Below are positions 1 to 9,139 of a stretch of 55,676 nucleotides of DNA, in pieces. The position numbers and the translations under genes were made by a program. The notes under the pieces were generated by a model. The model saw only the letters and a list, made by a program, of their open reading frames with translations. It did not search any database and was not told where the DNA came from. The stretch's first letter is position 1; the number at the start of each line of letters is the position of its first letter. The DNA lies in assembly GCA_020026075.1 (NCBI GenBank), contig JAHHQZ010000009.1:1-55676 (forward strand), read 5' to 3'. Origin of the DNA: Actinobacillus sp. Lineage in GTDB: Bacteria > Pseudomonadota > Gammaproteobacteria > Enterobacterales > Pasteurellaceae.

Positions 1-54
1 AATACAGAGCCCAGTCCTTAAATTAATTTAGTCTAAGTTTTTGGGGTCAGGTCA
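1..54 (+). mobile_element. Right end of an IS3-family (IS150-like) insertion sequence, cut by the window edge
   Basis: Read on the plus strand, the first bases encode the end of an IS3-family OrfB transposase (codons for YRAQSLN, then TAA at 24-26), followed by a right terminal inverted repeat ending GGGGTCAGGTCA. The identical sequence in reverse complement closes the window at 55623-55676. The remnant at 50033-50248 carries a diverged version of the same end. The element inserted about 30 bases downstream of the rapZ stop. The rest of the element lies outside the window. Confidence 0.8.
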
Positions 55-83
55 GAATGGGCGGCTTTTCTTATGGGGAATGG

Positions 84-929
84 CTATTTATCTAGGGTTT
101 TGTGCTTAATTTGTACATTTTTACCTAGTTTGCGGAAATATGCCCCAATTTGCTCCGTAATGTACACGGAACGATGTTTCCCGCCAGTGCAGCCAATGGC
201 GATGGTTAAATAGCTACGGTTATTTGCCTCTAAATAGGGCAGCCAGTGGTGTAAATATTCTGTGGTTTTTTGAATAAAATCACGCACTTCCACTTTTTCT
301 TGTAAATAATTTGCTACGCATTCATCAAGCCCTGTAAAGGGACGCAATTCAGGCTCCCAATGAGGGTTAGGTAGAAAACGCACATCGAAAATGTAGTCCG
401 CATCCAACGGCAAACCGTACTTAAACCCAAAAGATTCCACGATAATATTGAGATTTTTATCTTCCACGCCCAGTACATATTGGCGAATTTTCGCCGCCAG
501 CTCGTGGGTAGAAAGGGTGGAAGTATCCACTAGCATATTGGCACGCAATAATAGGGGCGTAATGTGTTGTGCTTCGGAATCAATGGCGCTTTCTAGGGAT
601 AATTGATGATGGGAAAGCGGATGCAAACGGCGAGAATCGCTATAACGTCGAATAAGGACATTGCGTTGGCATTCAAGGAAAATGATTTCTATGCGGTGCT
701 GGTGTTCCAAACCTTGTAGCACTTCTTCAAGAATATCAGGCGAATCAGGCAGATTGCGAATATCTAGACTAATCGCTACGGCGGTTTGTTTCTTTTCTAA
801 CTGGGCGATCAATTTAGGGAGCAATGCCAATGGCAGATTATCCACGCAGTAATAGCCCATATCTTCCAATGCTTGTAAAGCAACGGATTTCCCCGCACCA
901 GACCGTCCGCTAATAATGATGATGTTCAT
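84..929 (-). CDS. rapZ: RNase adapter protein RapZ (nucleotide-binding, YvcJ family)
   Basis: 281 residues, the usual length. The N-terminal P-loop is GRSGAGKS (residues 8-15), followed by the family motif DNLP (30-33). The C-terminal domain has GFKYGLPLDADYIFDVRFLPNP and the basic GCTGGKHRS loop (246-254), the part that in E. coli binds the sRNA GlmZ and presents it to RNase E in control of glucosamine-6-phosphate synthase. The motif is quoted from conserved family positions and function is inferred from E. coli. ATG with a G-rich ribosome binding site. It follows mrcB by 15 bases on the same strand, so co-transcription with this cell-wall synthase is likely, which fits the role of RapZ in amino-sugar supply. 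An IS end lies just downstream. Confidence 0.95.
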   Translation of the reverse strand: MNIIIISGRSGAGKSVALQALEDMGYYCVDNLPLALLPKLIAQLEKKQTAVAISLDIRNLPDSPDILEEVLQGLEHQHRIEIIFLECQRNVLIRRYSDSRRLHPLSHHQLSLESAIDSEAQHITPLLLRANMLVDTSTLSTHELAAKIRQYVLGVEDKNLNIIVESFGFKYGLPLDADYIFDVRFLPNPHWEPELRPFTGLDECVANYLQEKVEVRDFIQKTTEYLHHWLPYLEANNRSYLTIAIGCTGGKHRSVYITEQIGAYFRKLGKNVQIKHKTLDK

Positions 930-944
930 TGTTTCCCCCCTTAT

Positions 945-3305
945 TTATTCCCAAAACTTCCAACGGCTGGTGGCTTTTCTACCACAAGGATCGACCGTTT
1001 CTGTTTTCCAGTAAGGCAGAACGTAATCCGCACCGCATTGCCAACGGCTATCAACGCCAATTCCAGCCCAGCCAATGTGGCTAGGTTCTTTTAAACGCAA
1101 TGGCATAATGCCACCTTGCTGTAAATAGCGTTCGTAAATGTATAATGCACCTGTTGAACCTGTTAAATGCGTGCTGCCGTTGTCATCACGTCCCAGCCAT
1201 ACGGTGCTAACATTCTGCCCATCAATGCCCACAAACCACGTATCTCGTGCTTGATTGGTTGTGCCAGTTTTCCCTGCAAGATTAAGCCCACTAAAATGAC
1301 GTTGCAAGCTTTTTCCTGTGCCATTTTTCACTACGCTTTGCATTGCAAATAACGTGATAAACGCAGCTTGTGGCGGTACCGCTTGCGTGGCTTGCTCGGT
1401 GTATTCATACAGCGTATTGCCATCTTGATCCGTAATACTATTGAGCGTGTGTAACGGCAGACGGCTGCCGTTATTAGCGAGGGTTTGATAAAGTTTCGTC
1501 ACCTCAAAAGGGGAAATGGCGTAAGCCCCCAGCAACATTGCTGGCACCGCTGGAATATTCACTTGATCCCAGCCCATCGCCTGTTGGGTTTGAATGACTT
1601 TTTTAAGCCCCACGCTTAACCCTAAATTGACGGTCGGAATATTCATCGAATTTGTGAACGCTGTGATTGCTGTGACAGGTTCGCTGAATTGATGATTATA
1701 ATTTTGTGGCGACCACAGGCCATTGCTGGTGCGCAAACGTAACGGCTGGTTTGCCAGTAGGGTATTTAAAGCGTAGTGATCAGGCTGGCTAAATGCGCTT
1801 AAATAAACCGATGGTTTCACCAATGAGCCAATTTGACGGCGAGCGTCAATGGCTCGGTTAAAGCCCGCAAAATTGGGATCCGCTCCGCCCACTAAGGCTC
1901 GAACCGCCCCTGTATGATAATCCGCAACCACCATCGCACTTTGTAGCTTAATTTTCTTGTGACGTTGTAACTGTGCAACCCCTTGCTCAATCGCTTTTTC
2001 TGCCGCTTGCTGGCGGAATGGGTCAAGCGTGGTGAAAATACGAGTGCCAGAAAGGCTACGTAAATCTTTTGCACCAAGCTGATAATGCAATTCGTGGCGT
2101 AATTGTTGAACAAACGCAGGGTATTTTTGCGCTAAGCGAATCCGTCCTTTTTGTTGTACACCTAATGGACGCTGTTGCAATTTTGCCAGTAATTGAGTGC
2201 TAATAATTTGATTTTCTTGCATTATTTTTAGCACAATATTCCGGCGTTCCAATGCACGTTTTGGGTGCGACCAAGGATTATAAAAAGATGCCCCTTTTAC
2301 CAAGCCAATCAGCAATGCCATTTGGTCAAGGCTCAATTCTGCAATAGGTTTGTCAAAATAGAATAAGCTCGCCAACGCAAAACCGTGAATTTGCTCGCTG
2401 CCTAATTGCCCTAAATACACTTCGTTTAAGTAAGTTTGCAAAATGCGATTCTTGCTGTAACGCGCGTCCAGCAGAATCGCCATATAAGCCTCGTTAAATT
2501 TGCGCACGAAAGAGCGCTCGTTGCTTAGAAATAAATTTTTAACCAGCTGTTGTGTAATAGTGCTGCCACCTTGCACTTTATGACCTGCACGAATATTCGC
2601 CATCACTGCACGGGCAACGCCGAGCAAACTTACACCATCGTGCTGGAAAAATTTTCGATCTTCCGTTGCGAGTAAACCATCAATGAGCAAGCGTGGAAAA
2701 CGGTTTAAAGGCAGAGCTAAGCGATCCTCGTTTTCTGATTGCAACAAGGTTAATAGGGCAGGCGCAAGCTGAAAACTATCCACTTGGCGAGAATGGGTTA
2801 AATCATCAATAAAACGTAGGCTATTTTGCACAAAACGCAGCCGCAGAATCCGTTCACCCTCTACTTGGTTAGGGAAAGGAAAGGCTCGGCGCAAGAGCGT
2901 AATTTGTTGCGCTTCAATTTTTACATCACCTGGTTGAGCGAGAAAACGTGTTTGGCGGTAGCCATAATCACGCAGCAGTTGCAACACCTGTTGCCACGTC
3001 AAATTTTGGTTAATGGCTAAGGTCGGAATATTGCCGTAAATTTCGGCAGGCAATTCCCACACCTCGCCGTCCATTTTGGAACGAATTTTGCCGTCTAAAT
3101 AAACGCCATACAAGGCAAAGGCACACAGCAGGGTAAAACCAATTTTCCCTGCCCAGCATAAGCTTTTTTTATGGATAAAACGGTGACAAAAACGAGTTTT
3201 CTTTGCTGTCGTTTTTTTCTTAGCAGTGCGTTTGGTTTTTGGTGATTTTTTAGTGTTTTTTTCCGGCGTAGGTTTTTGAGCAAACTGGCGAGCGAAAGTT
3301 TTCAT
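945..3305 (-). CDS. mrcB: Bifunctional penicillin-binding protein 1B
   Basis: 786 residues. A very basic cytoplasmic tail (about 1-48) is followed by one membrane segment (about 52-70), a UB2H-like region (about 90-170), a GT51 glycosyltransferase domain with catalytic Glu215 in TEDRKFFQHDG and the QGGSTITQQ motif (245-253), then a transpeptidase domain with active serine S494 in SLVK, SMN at 553-555 and KTGTT at 679-683. All catalytic motifs are intact. It polymerises and cross-links peptidoglycan on the periplasmic side. The class A PBP1B assignment rests on length, the long basic tail and the UB2H-like region. Third gene of the minus-strand run erpA, UPF0231, mrcB, rapZ. The coding strand contains five copies of the dispersed ATTCCRRCS motif, three of them in Asn-Ile-Pro-(Thr/Ala) codons. 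Confidence 0.96.
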   Translation of the reverse strand: MKTFARQFAQKPTPEKNTKKSPKTKRTAKKKTTAKKTRFCHRFIHKKSLCWAGKIGFTLLCAFALYGVYLDGKIRSKMDGEVWELPAEIYGNIPTLAINQNLTWQQVLQLLRDYGYRQTRFLAQPGDVKIEAQQITLLRRAFPFPNQVEGERILRLRFVQNSLRFIDDLTHSRQVDSFQLAPALLTLLQSENEDRLALPLNRFPRLLIDGLLATEDRKFFQHDGVSLLGVARAVMANIRAGHKVQGGSTITQQLVKNLFLSNERSFVRKFNEAYMAILLDARYSKNRILQTYLNEVYLGQLGSEQIHGFALASLFYFDKPIAELSLDQMALLIGLVKGASFYNPWSHPKRALERRNIVLKIMQENQIISTQLLAKLQQRPLGVQQKGRIRLAQKYPAFVQQLRHELHYQLGAKDLRSLSGTRIFTTLDPFRQQAAEKAIEQGVAQLQRHKKIKLQSAMVVADYHTGAVRALVGGADPNFAGFNRAIDARRQIGSLVKPSVYLSAFSQPDHYALNTLLANQPLRLRTSNGLWSPQNYNHQFSEPVTAITAFTNSMNIPTVNLGLSVGLKKVIQTQQAMGWDQVNIPAVPAMLLGAYAISPFEVTKLYQTLANNGSRLPLHTLNSITDQDGNTLYEYTEQATQAVPPQAAFITLFAMQSVVKNGTGKSLQRHFSGLNLAGKTGTTNQARDTWFVGIDGQNVSTVWLGRDDNGSTHLTGSTGALYIYERYLQQGGIMPLRLKEPSHIGWAGIGVDSRWQCGADYVLPYWKTETVDPCGRKATSRWKFWE

Positions 3306-3314
3306 AAAGCATTC

Positions 3315-3683
3315 CTAACGAGCATTGAGAAAATCAAGGTAAGACTGAAAAAAATGCTGAAAATCGTCCAAGCCACAGCAGGCGTGGCTTTCGTCTTCGT
3401 AAAGGTGTAAATCTTGCTCGGTGAATTGTTCATCTAGGGCATAAGCACCGTGCGGCTGCACATAGGCATCTTGCTGGTCGAGGGTAAGGTGAAATTCACG
3501 CCCTGCAAAATGCACAGGCTTAGCGTTAGGGTTTTGTTGTAAGGTTTGAATGGCCTGAACAATGCGTGGTGCGAGGTCAGGGGCTAGGGGCAATTCTGTG
3601 TTTAGCCAGCGAGCAAAAGCCTCGTGCCCCATTGAACAACGGCAAAACACGTTGCCGTATAAGTTGTTAAATTGGAAATCCAT
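3315..3683 (-). CDS. UPF0231 family protein (YacL-like), function unknown
   Basis: 122 residues starting MDFQFNNLYGNVFCRCSMGHE, which matches the start of the UPF0231/YacL family. The frame is open for 24 more codons upstream, but that extension runs into erpA and looks unlike the family, so I place the start at 3683. The C-terminal half is acidic, with a CCG motif and a DFQHFFQSYLDFL helix. No function is established for the family. It sits 10 bases after erpA and 9 bases before mrcB, an arrangement conserved in Haemophilus. There is no strong ribosome binding site, so translation may be coupled to erpA. Confidence 0.85.
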   Translation of the reverse strand: MDFQFNNLYGNVFCRCSMGHEAFARWLNTELPLAPDLAPRIVQAIQTLQQNPNAKPVHFAGREFHLTLDQQDAYVQPHGAYALDEQFTEQDLHLYEDESHACCGLDDFQHFFQSYLDFLNAR

Positions 3684-3693
3684 TGAATAAAAA

Positions 3694-4035
3694 TTAGAGA
3701 TTAAAAGAAGATCCACAACCACAAGTGCTGGACGCATTAGGGTTGGTAACCACAAAGCGAGACCCCTCTAAACCTTCGGTAAAGTCAACGGTTGCGTTGA
3801 TTAAATACTGCAAGCTCATTGGGTCAACGACTAATTGCACGCCGTCATTTTCAATAGTTAAATCGCCATCGTTGATTTTTTCATCAAAGGTGAAACCGTA
3901 TTGGAAACCGCTACAACCGCCGCCTGTAATGTAAACACGTAATTTTAGGTTTGGATTTTCTTCTTCGCTAATTAAAGTTTTCACTTTGCGTGCGGCAGCG
4001 TCGGTAAAAGTAAGGGGAATGGCAATATCTGACAT
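3694..4035 (-). CDS. erpA: Iron-sulfur cluster insertion protein ErpA (A-type carrier)
   Basis: 113 residues from MSDIAIPLTFTDAAARKV. The three cluster-ligand cysteines of A-type carriers are present, one in GGGCSGFQYGF and two in the C-terminal STCGCGSSF. It delivers Fe-S clusters to apo-proteins in the cytoplasm. The open frame extends five codons upstream (MIGTF), but the AGGAA ribosome binding site fits the ATG at 4035. First gene of the minus-strand run and divergent from map. I saw no obvious IscR site, though I could not test this properly. Confidence 0.95.
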   Translation of the reverse strand: MSDIAIPLTFTDAAARKVKTLISEEENPNLKLRVYITGGGCSGFQYGFTFDEKINDGDLTIENDGVQLVVDPMSLQYLINATVDFTEGLEGSRFVVTNPNASSTCGCGSSFNL

Positions 4036-4127
4036 AAAAGTTCCTATCATCGTTAAGGGAAATCAAAAGTGGCTATTATCTTACAAGGCTCGTGGGCATT
4101 CAAGCCCATTCATCAACTGTCACGCCA

Positions 4128-4157
4128 TTGTATGCTTAACGCTGAACAGGCTATAAT
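4128..4157 (+). promoter_or_regulatory. Likely sigma-70 promoter of map
   Basis: A perfect -10 hexamer TATAAT (4152-4157) lies 18 bases after TTGTAT (4128-4133, four of six matches to the -35 consensus). This predicts a start near 4164 and a 5' leader of about 36 bases ending in an AAGGAA ribosome binding site before the map ATG. Confidence 0.6.
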
Positions 4158-4199
4158 GCGCCGTCTTTTCATTTTTACTTATTAACAAAGGAACGCTCA

Positions 4200-5006
4200 A
4201 TGAATATCCCATTACGCAATGAATCTGAAATAGCTAAATTACGCATCGCTTGTAAACTCGCCGCTGATGTCCTTGATATGATTGAACCTTATGTGAAAGC
4301 TGGGGTGACAACTGAAGAACTTAACAAAATTTGCCACGACTATATGGTCAAAAAACAAAAAACTATTCCGGCCCCCCTTAATTATCACGGTTTCCCAAAA
4401 TCTGTGTGTATTTCTGTGAATGAAGTGGTGTGTCACGGTATTCCGTCAGAAAAAAAAGTGCTAAAAAACGGCGATATCGTCAATATTGATGTAACCGTCA
4501 TCAAAGACGGCTACTACGGCGACAATTCAAAAATGTACGTTGTGGGCGGCGAAACCAACATTCGAAGCCAAAAACTTATCGATGTCACCCAAGAATGCTT
4601 ATATCGTGGCATTCGTGCCGTAAAACCAGGCGTTGCCTTGCGTGAAATTGGTCGTACCATTCAAAACTATGCCGAGGGTAATGGCTTTAGCGTAGTGCGT
4701 GAATACTGCGGACACGGCATTGGCACGGAATTTCACTGCGATCCACAAGTATTGCACTATGACGGCGGCGATGATGGAGTGATTTTAAAAGAAGGGATGG
4801 TGTTCACCATTGAACCGATGATCAACGCTGGTCGCCGTGAAACACGCTTAATGAGCGATGGCTGGACGGTAAAAACCAAGGATCGTAGCCATTCTGCCCA
4901 GTTTGAACACCAAATTGTGGTGACCAAAGACGGCTGCGAAGTCATGACCATTCGCCCAGAAGAAGAGGCGGCAGGTCGTATTTCACGCATTATGCACAAC
5001 GTATAA
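4200..5006 (+). CDS. map: Type I methionine aminopeptidase
   Basis: 268 residues. The five metal ligands are in the expected places: D97 (NIDVTV), D108 (YYGDNS), H172 (GHGIG), E205 (FTIEPM) and E236 (FEHQIV), with the substrate-contact histidine at 79. It removes the initiator methionine from nascent proteins in the cytoplasm. ATG with an AAGGAA ribosome binding site. Divergent from erpA; this map/erpA/UPF0231/mrcB neighbourhood is known in Haemophilus. One ATTCCRRCS copy lies at 4365 in the codons for Ile-Pro-Ala. Confidence 0.97.
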   Translation: MNIPLRNESEIAKLRIACKLAADVLDMIEPYVKAGVTTEELNKICHDYMVKKQKTIPAPLNYHGFPKSVCISVNEVVCHGIPSEKKVLKNGDIVNIDVTVIKDGYYGDNSKMYVVGGETNIRSQKLIDVTQECLYRGIRAVKPGVALREIGRTIQNYAEGNGFSVVREYCGHGIGTEFHCDPQVLHYDGGDDGVILKEGMVFTIEPMINAGRRETRLMSDGWTVKTKDRSHSAQFEHQIVVTKDGCEVMTIRPEEEAAGRISRIMHNV

Positions 5007-5032
5007 CCCTTTGTTTTGTCAAAATTTTCTAA

Positions 5033-5046
5033 AAAATTCCAGCGTA
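5033..5046. repeat. Dispersed ATTCCRRCS element, right half with A/T spacer
   Basis: AAAATTCCAGCGTA just after the map stop, preceded by the A/T spacer TTTTGTCAAAATTTTC that is typical of the long element form. The matching left half is not recognisable. A separate inverted pair AGCGTAC / GTACGCT overlaps this site and continues to about 5082. Confidence 0.7.
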
Positions 5047-5199
5047 CGTTTTTCTAGCAACTTGCATAGAATATGTACGCTTAGCCTATCTAAAATACTA
5101 TCTCACATTGAAAAAACGACAAAATGAGCATAAAATCAGCTAATTTTGTTTCCCGCCTACTCTTCAAATTTAAGAGATTATAACTTTTAGGAGTGCCAA

Positions 5200-7656
5200 A
5201 TGTCTGAAACCTTACAATTCCCAAAGCTCAGTGCTGAACCCAAATTAGACACGCAATCAATGAAAGAGGCTATTCAATATAAATTGATTTATATGATTGG
5301 TCGCTCGCCTGATGAAGCAAGTACACGTGATTGGCTCAATGCCACGCTTTATGCAATGCGTGATCTCGTGACTAAAGGCTGGATTTCTACTGCTCGCAAA
5401 ATACGAGATGAAAAAGCTCGCCGAGTGTATTATCTTTCAATGGAATACTTAATTGGACGCACCTTGTCAAATGCTTTAATTGCGGAAGGGGTTTACGACA
5501 GTGTTAAAACCGCATTGGCCGAGCTAAACGTCGATTTAGAAGACGTTATCGAAAAAGAACTCGATCCTGGCTTAGGTAACGGTGGCTTAGGTCGCTTAGC
5601 CGCTTGTTTTATGGATTCTATCGCAACACTGACCATTCCAGGAATGGGTTATGGTATTCGCTATGAATACGGCATGTTCCGCCAGCTTATTGAAGATGGT
5701 CATCAAGTAGAAAAACCTGATGCTTGGTTAGAAAGAGGTGTACCTTGGGAGCTTATGCGTCCTTCTAAACGCTACCACGTACGTTTTGGCGGTCATATTT
5801 TCTTTGAAGGCCGTAAATGTACTTGGCAACCAGCGGGAGAGTTAACCGCACTGGCTTATGACCAAATGATTCCAGGTTACCAAAACGACTCTGCGGCAAC
5901 CTTGCGTTTATGGAGTGCTCACGCAGACGGTAAATTTAATTTATCTGACTTCAATCGTGGTGATTATTTCCATGCCATTGAAAAACGTGCTAAAACAGAA
6001 AACGTTTCTCGCATTCTTTACCCTGATGACTCTACAACCGTAGGGCGTGAATTACGTCTTTCACAAGAATATTTCTTAGTCAGCGCCTCATTGCAAGACA
6101 TTCTTAGCCACCATAAACGCACTTACGGCACATTAAATAATCTTGCAGATAAAGTGGCGATTCACTTAAACGACACCCACCCAACCTTAGCGATTCCAGA
6201 GCTAATGCGTATTTTGGTTGATGAAGAAGGTTATGAATGGAGAAATGCATGGAATGTCACACGCCGTATTTTCTCATACACTTGCCATACCTTAATGTCC
6301 GAAGCCTTAGAAACTTGGCCTGTGGAAATGATGGCAAAATTGTTGCCACGCCACTTACAGATGATCTTAGAAATTAATGAATATTTCTTGGAATATGTGC
6401 GCACTTATGTAACAGATGAGGTTGATTTCATTCGTCGTGTGTCATTGATTGAAGAAGGGCATATTCGTAAAGTTCGTATGGGTTGGTTATCCGTTGTTGG
6501 TTCACATAAAGTCAACGGCGTAGCGGAAATTCACTCTGAATTGATGAAAACATCAACATTTGCAGACTTCTACCGTATTTACCCTGAGCGCTTTATCAAC
6601 ATCACTAACGGTATTACACCACGCCGTTGGTTAGCGGTGGCAAACCCTAATCTTTCTAAATTGTTTGATCAATATATCGGCACTGAATGGCGTCGTGATC
6701 TCAGCAAGTTAAAAGAATTTAAAGCCTATATTCACGAAGATGCAGTGAAAAAAGCCATTCCTGAGATTAAATTCAAAAATAAAGTCCGTTTAGCGAAATA
6801 TATTAAAGAAGAGCTTGGTATTGAAGTGGATCCAAATGCGTTATTTGACGTTCAAGTAAAACGTATCCACGAATACAAACGTCAAATTTTAAACGTGTTG
6901 CATATCGTCACTCGCTACAACGAAATGCTTGCCAACCCTGAAAAAGATTGGACACCTCGTGTGTTTATTTTAGCGGGTAAAGCAGCATCGGCTTACTTTG
7001 CAGCGAAACAAACCATTCATCTCATCAATGACGTTGCGAACATGATCAACAACGATCCACGCTTAAAAGGCCGTTTAAAAGTGGTCTTTATGCCAAACTA
7101 TCGTGTAAGCAGTGCGCAAGTCATTATTCCAGCGGCGGATATTTCTGAACAAATTTCCCTTGCAGGTACAGAGGCTTCTGGTACCAGTAATATGAAATTC
7201 GCCCTCAATGGTGCCTTAACCTTAGGTACGTTAGACGGTGCGAATGTGGAAATTTTAGAAAATGTTGGTGCGGATAACGTGTTCATCTTTGGTAATACCG
7301 TTGAACAAGTGGAAGAATTACGCCGCCAAGGCTATCAACCGTTTGATATTTACCAACAAGATGCACAATTACGTCAAGTGGTGGATCAAATTACATCAGG
7401 TTTATTCTCACCAAGGGATCGTAATCGTTATCAAGATTTACTCAACGGCTTGCGTTATCACGACTTCTATCAAGCATTTGCAGATTATCGTAGCTATGTT
7501 GACGCTCAGAAAAAAGTGGACGAAAAATATCAAGATCAAGCAGCTTGGGTTGATAGCGTCTTGCAAAATATCGTCAACATGAGTTTCTTCTCATCTGACC
7601 GCACCATTAAAGAATACGCCAAAGAAATTTGGAAAGTCACGCCAATAAAAGCGTAA
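5200..7656 (+). CDS. glgP: Glycogen phosphorylase
   Basis: 818 residues, aligning from end to end in my reading with E. coli GlgP (815) rather than the shorter MalP. The pyridoxal-phosphate lysine is K666 in the segment GTSNMKFALNGALTLGTLDG. GLGNGGLGRLAACFMDS and the C-terminal FFSSDRTIKEYA are also family signatures. It releases glucose-1-phosphate from glycogen in the cytoplasm. MalP (maltodextrin phosphorylase) remains possible on sequence alone. Unlike the usual glgBXCAP cluster it stands alone here, with its own terminator directly downstream. TTTAGGAG ribosome binding site before the ATG. Confidence 0.93.
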   Translation: MSETLQFPKLSAEPKLDTQSMKEAIQYKLIYMIGRSPDEASTRDWLNATLYAMRDLVTKGWISTARKIRDEKARRVYYLSMEYLIGRTLSNALIAEGVYDSVKTALAELNVDLEDVIEKELDPGLGNGGLGRLAACFMDSIATLTIPGMGYGIRYEYGMFRQLIEDGHQVEKPDAWLERGVPWELMRPSKRYHVRFGGHIFFEGRKCTWQPAGELTALAYDQMIPGYQNDSAATLRLWSAHADGKFNLSDFNRGDYFHAIEKRAKTENVSRILYPDDSTTVGRELRLSQEYFLVSASLQDILSHHKRTYGTLNNLADKVAIHLNDTHPTLAIPELMRILVDEEGYEWRNAWNVTRRIFSYTCHTLMSEALETWPVEMMAKLLPRHLQMILEINEYFLEYVRTYVTDEVDFIRRVSLIEEGHIRKVRMGWLSVVGSHKVNGVAEIHSELMKTSTFADFYRIYPERFINITNGITPRRWLAVANPNLSKLFDQYIGTEWRRDLSKLKEFKAYIHEDAVKKAIPEIKFKNKVRLAKYIKEELGIEVDPNALFDVQVKRIHEYKRQILNVLHIVTRYNEMLANPEKDWTPRVFILAGKAASAYFAAKQTIHLINDVANMINNDPRLKGRLKVVFMPNYRVSSAQVIIPAADISEQISLAGTEASGTSNMKFALNGALTLGTLDGANVEILENVGADNVFIFGNTVEQVEELRRQGYQPFDIYQQDAQLRQVVDQITSGLFSPRDRNRYQDLLNGLRYHDFYQAFADYRSYVDAQKKVDEKYQDQAAWVDSVLQNIVNMSFFSSDRTIKEYAKEIWKVTPIKA

Positions 7657-7671
7657 TTCCAGCATAATCGA

Positions 7672-7700
7672 GAAAAGCACTGACAGGCTCAGTGCTTTTC
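7672..7700 (+). terminator. Rho-independent terminator after glgP
   Basis: Perfect 12-bp stem GAAAAGCACTGA / TCAGTGCTTTTC with a 5-base loop, 16 bases after the glgP stop. The 3' arm supplies the T-run. It separates glgP from the peptidase gene. Confidence 0.85.
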
Positions 7701-7728
7701 CTACATTTAAACCAACTACATAACGCCT

Positions 7729-8454
7729 ATGCAAATCCTTTCACTTGAACAATTAAGTGGCTTAACTTGTAGCCACGTTATACCCATTCCGGCGACGTTG
7801 CAATCAACGACTTACGATCAAGCCTTACAGCCGCAAGCCGCCCAAGCATTCCAACAGCTACAACGTGCGGCACAACAAGCAGGTTTTACCTTGGCCGCTG
7901 CCAGTAGCTTTCGAGACTTTGCTCGCCAGCGAGCAATTTGGAATGCAAAGTTTCAAGGTGAACGCAAAGTTCACGATGACAATGGTCAAACCATTGATGT
8001 GTTAGCCCTAGATGAATGGACTCGCTGCCAAGCCATTATGCTCTGGTCGGCACTACCTGGTGCAAGCCGCCATCACTGGGGAACAGAAGTTGATATTTAT
8101 GACCCAACCTTACTCCCCTCAGGGCAAAAGTTACAGCTCGAACCTTGGGAATATCAAGCGGGTGGCTACTTCGCCTCTTTGAGTTATTGGCTACAACAAA
8201 ACGCACCGCAGTTTGGTTTTCGTTTCTGTTTTCAGCAACTGTCAGAAAATTTTCGCATTGGGGAAGAGCCGTGGCATTTAAGTTACAGCCCCATCGCTGA
8301 ACCTTTGGCAAAAAACCTTACGCCGGAATTTTTGCAAAAAATCTGGCGTAGTGGTTCTTCACAACATTTATCTATTGCAGGGGAATCTGTTTTGCGTGAT
8401 CATTTAGCAGAAATTTTTCAACATTATATTTTACCTTCAACCCTTAACGGATAA
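7729..8454 (+). CDS. M15 family zinc D,D-carboxypeptidase (VanY/DacB-like)
   Basis: 241 residues. The M15 zinc motif SxHxxGxxxD is present (S113, H115, D122 in SRHHWGTEVD) and the third zinc ligand is H183 in EPWHL. The family cleaves the terminal D-Ala of peptidoglycan stem peptides. I see no clear signal peptide, so the location is uncertain. The substrate is inferred from the family. It starts 28 bases after the glgP terminator with no strong ribosome binding site and ends 8 bases before nudF, suggesting co-transcription with nudF. A full palindromic copy of the dispersed element lies inside the coding region (8319-8350). Confidence 0.8.
   Translation: MQILSLEQLSGLTCSHVIPIPATLQSTTYDQALQPQAAQAFQQLQRAAQQAGFTLAAASSFRDFARQRAIWNAKFQGERKVHDDNGQTIDVLALDEWTRCQAIMLWSALPGASRHHWGTEVDIYDPTLLPSGQKLQLEPWEYQAGGYFASLSYWLQQNAPQFGFRFCFQQLSENFRIGEEPWHLSYSPIAEPLAKNLTPEFLQKIWRSGSSQHLSIAGESVLRDHLAEIFQHYILPSTLNG
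8319..8350. repeat. Complete inverted-pair ATTCCRRCS element inside a gene
   Basis: TACGCCGGAATTTTT and AAAAATCTGGCGTA face each other across a 3-base gap within the 3' part of the M15 peptidase gene, encoding about LTPEFLQKIWR. This is the only full palindromic copy I found inside a coding sequence; its right arm carries one mismatch to the core. Confidence 0.7.
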
Positions 8455-8462
8455 GGAAACTT

Positions 8463-9092
8463 ATGACAACCTATCGTCCAGAATTTGATCATAACGATCT
8501 AACCATCATCAAAGAAGAGAACCTTTATCAAGGCTTTTTTAACCTCAAACGAATGCACTTTAAACATAAATTATTCGCTGGTGGCGAAAGTGGCGTTGTT
8601 GTGCGTGAGTTGCTCATTCGTGGGCAAGCGGTGGTTGTGATAGCTTATGACCCTTACCGTGATTCAGTGGTAATGGTGGAACAGGTGCGAATTGGTGCTT
8701 ATGAACCGCAGGAAGGTTCGCCGTGGCTCTTAGAACTGATCGCAGGAATGAAAGAAGCAGGGGAAAGCCCAGAGGGCGTTGCAGAACGTGAAAGTTTTGA
8801 AGAGGCTGGGATTGAAATTAAAAATCTCACGCACGCATTAACCATTTGGGATAGTCCCGGTGGCATTATGGAAAAACTGTATTTCTACGCTGCCGAAGTG
8901 GATAGCACACAAGCCACAGGCATTCACGGTTTACCTGAAGAAAACGAGGATATTCGTGTACATGTTTTCCCACGTAGCGAGGCTTACGCTATGCTGGAAC
9001 AAGGGCGTATCAATAACGCAATGGCTGTGGTTGGTTTGCAGTGGTTAGAACTTAACTACCAGCGTTTACAGAAGGCGTGGATTAAAGCCTAA
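8463..9092 (+). CDS. nudF: ADP-ribose pyrophosphatase (Nudix hydrolase)
   Basis: 209 residues, the length of E. coli NudF. A complete Nudix box GX5EX7REUXEEXGU occupies residues 95-117 (G95, E101, R109, E110, E113, E114, G116). It hydrolyses ADP-ribose to AMP and ribose-5-phosphate. A TAAGGAAAC ribosome binding site precedes the ATG. The stop codon lies inside a 14-bp perfect palindrome (9087-9100). It precedes cpdA, the pairing known from enteric and Haemophilus genomes, but a 190-base gap with its own candidate CRP site separates them. Confidence 0.94.
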   Translation: MTTYRPEFDHNDLTIIKEENLYQGFFNLKRMHFKHKLFAGGESGVVVRELLIRGQAVVVIAYDPYRDSVVMVEQVRIGAYEPQEGSPWLLELIAGMKEAGESPEGVAERESFEEAGIEIKNLTHALTIWDSPGGIMEKLYFYAAEVDSTQATGIHGLPEENEDIRVHVFPRSEAYAMLEQGRINNAMAVVGLQWLELNYQRLQKAWIKA

Positions 9093-9139
9093 ATTTAGGC
9101 AAATTTACAGTATTTTGCACTGTTATTTCTTATGCAGAC

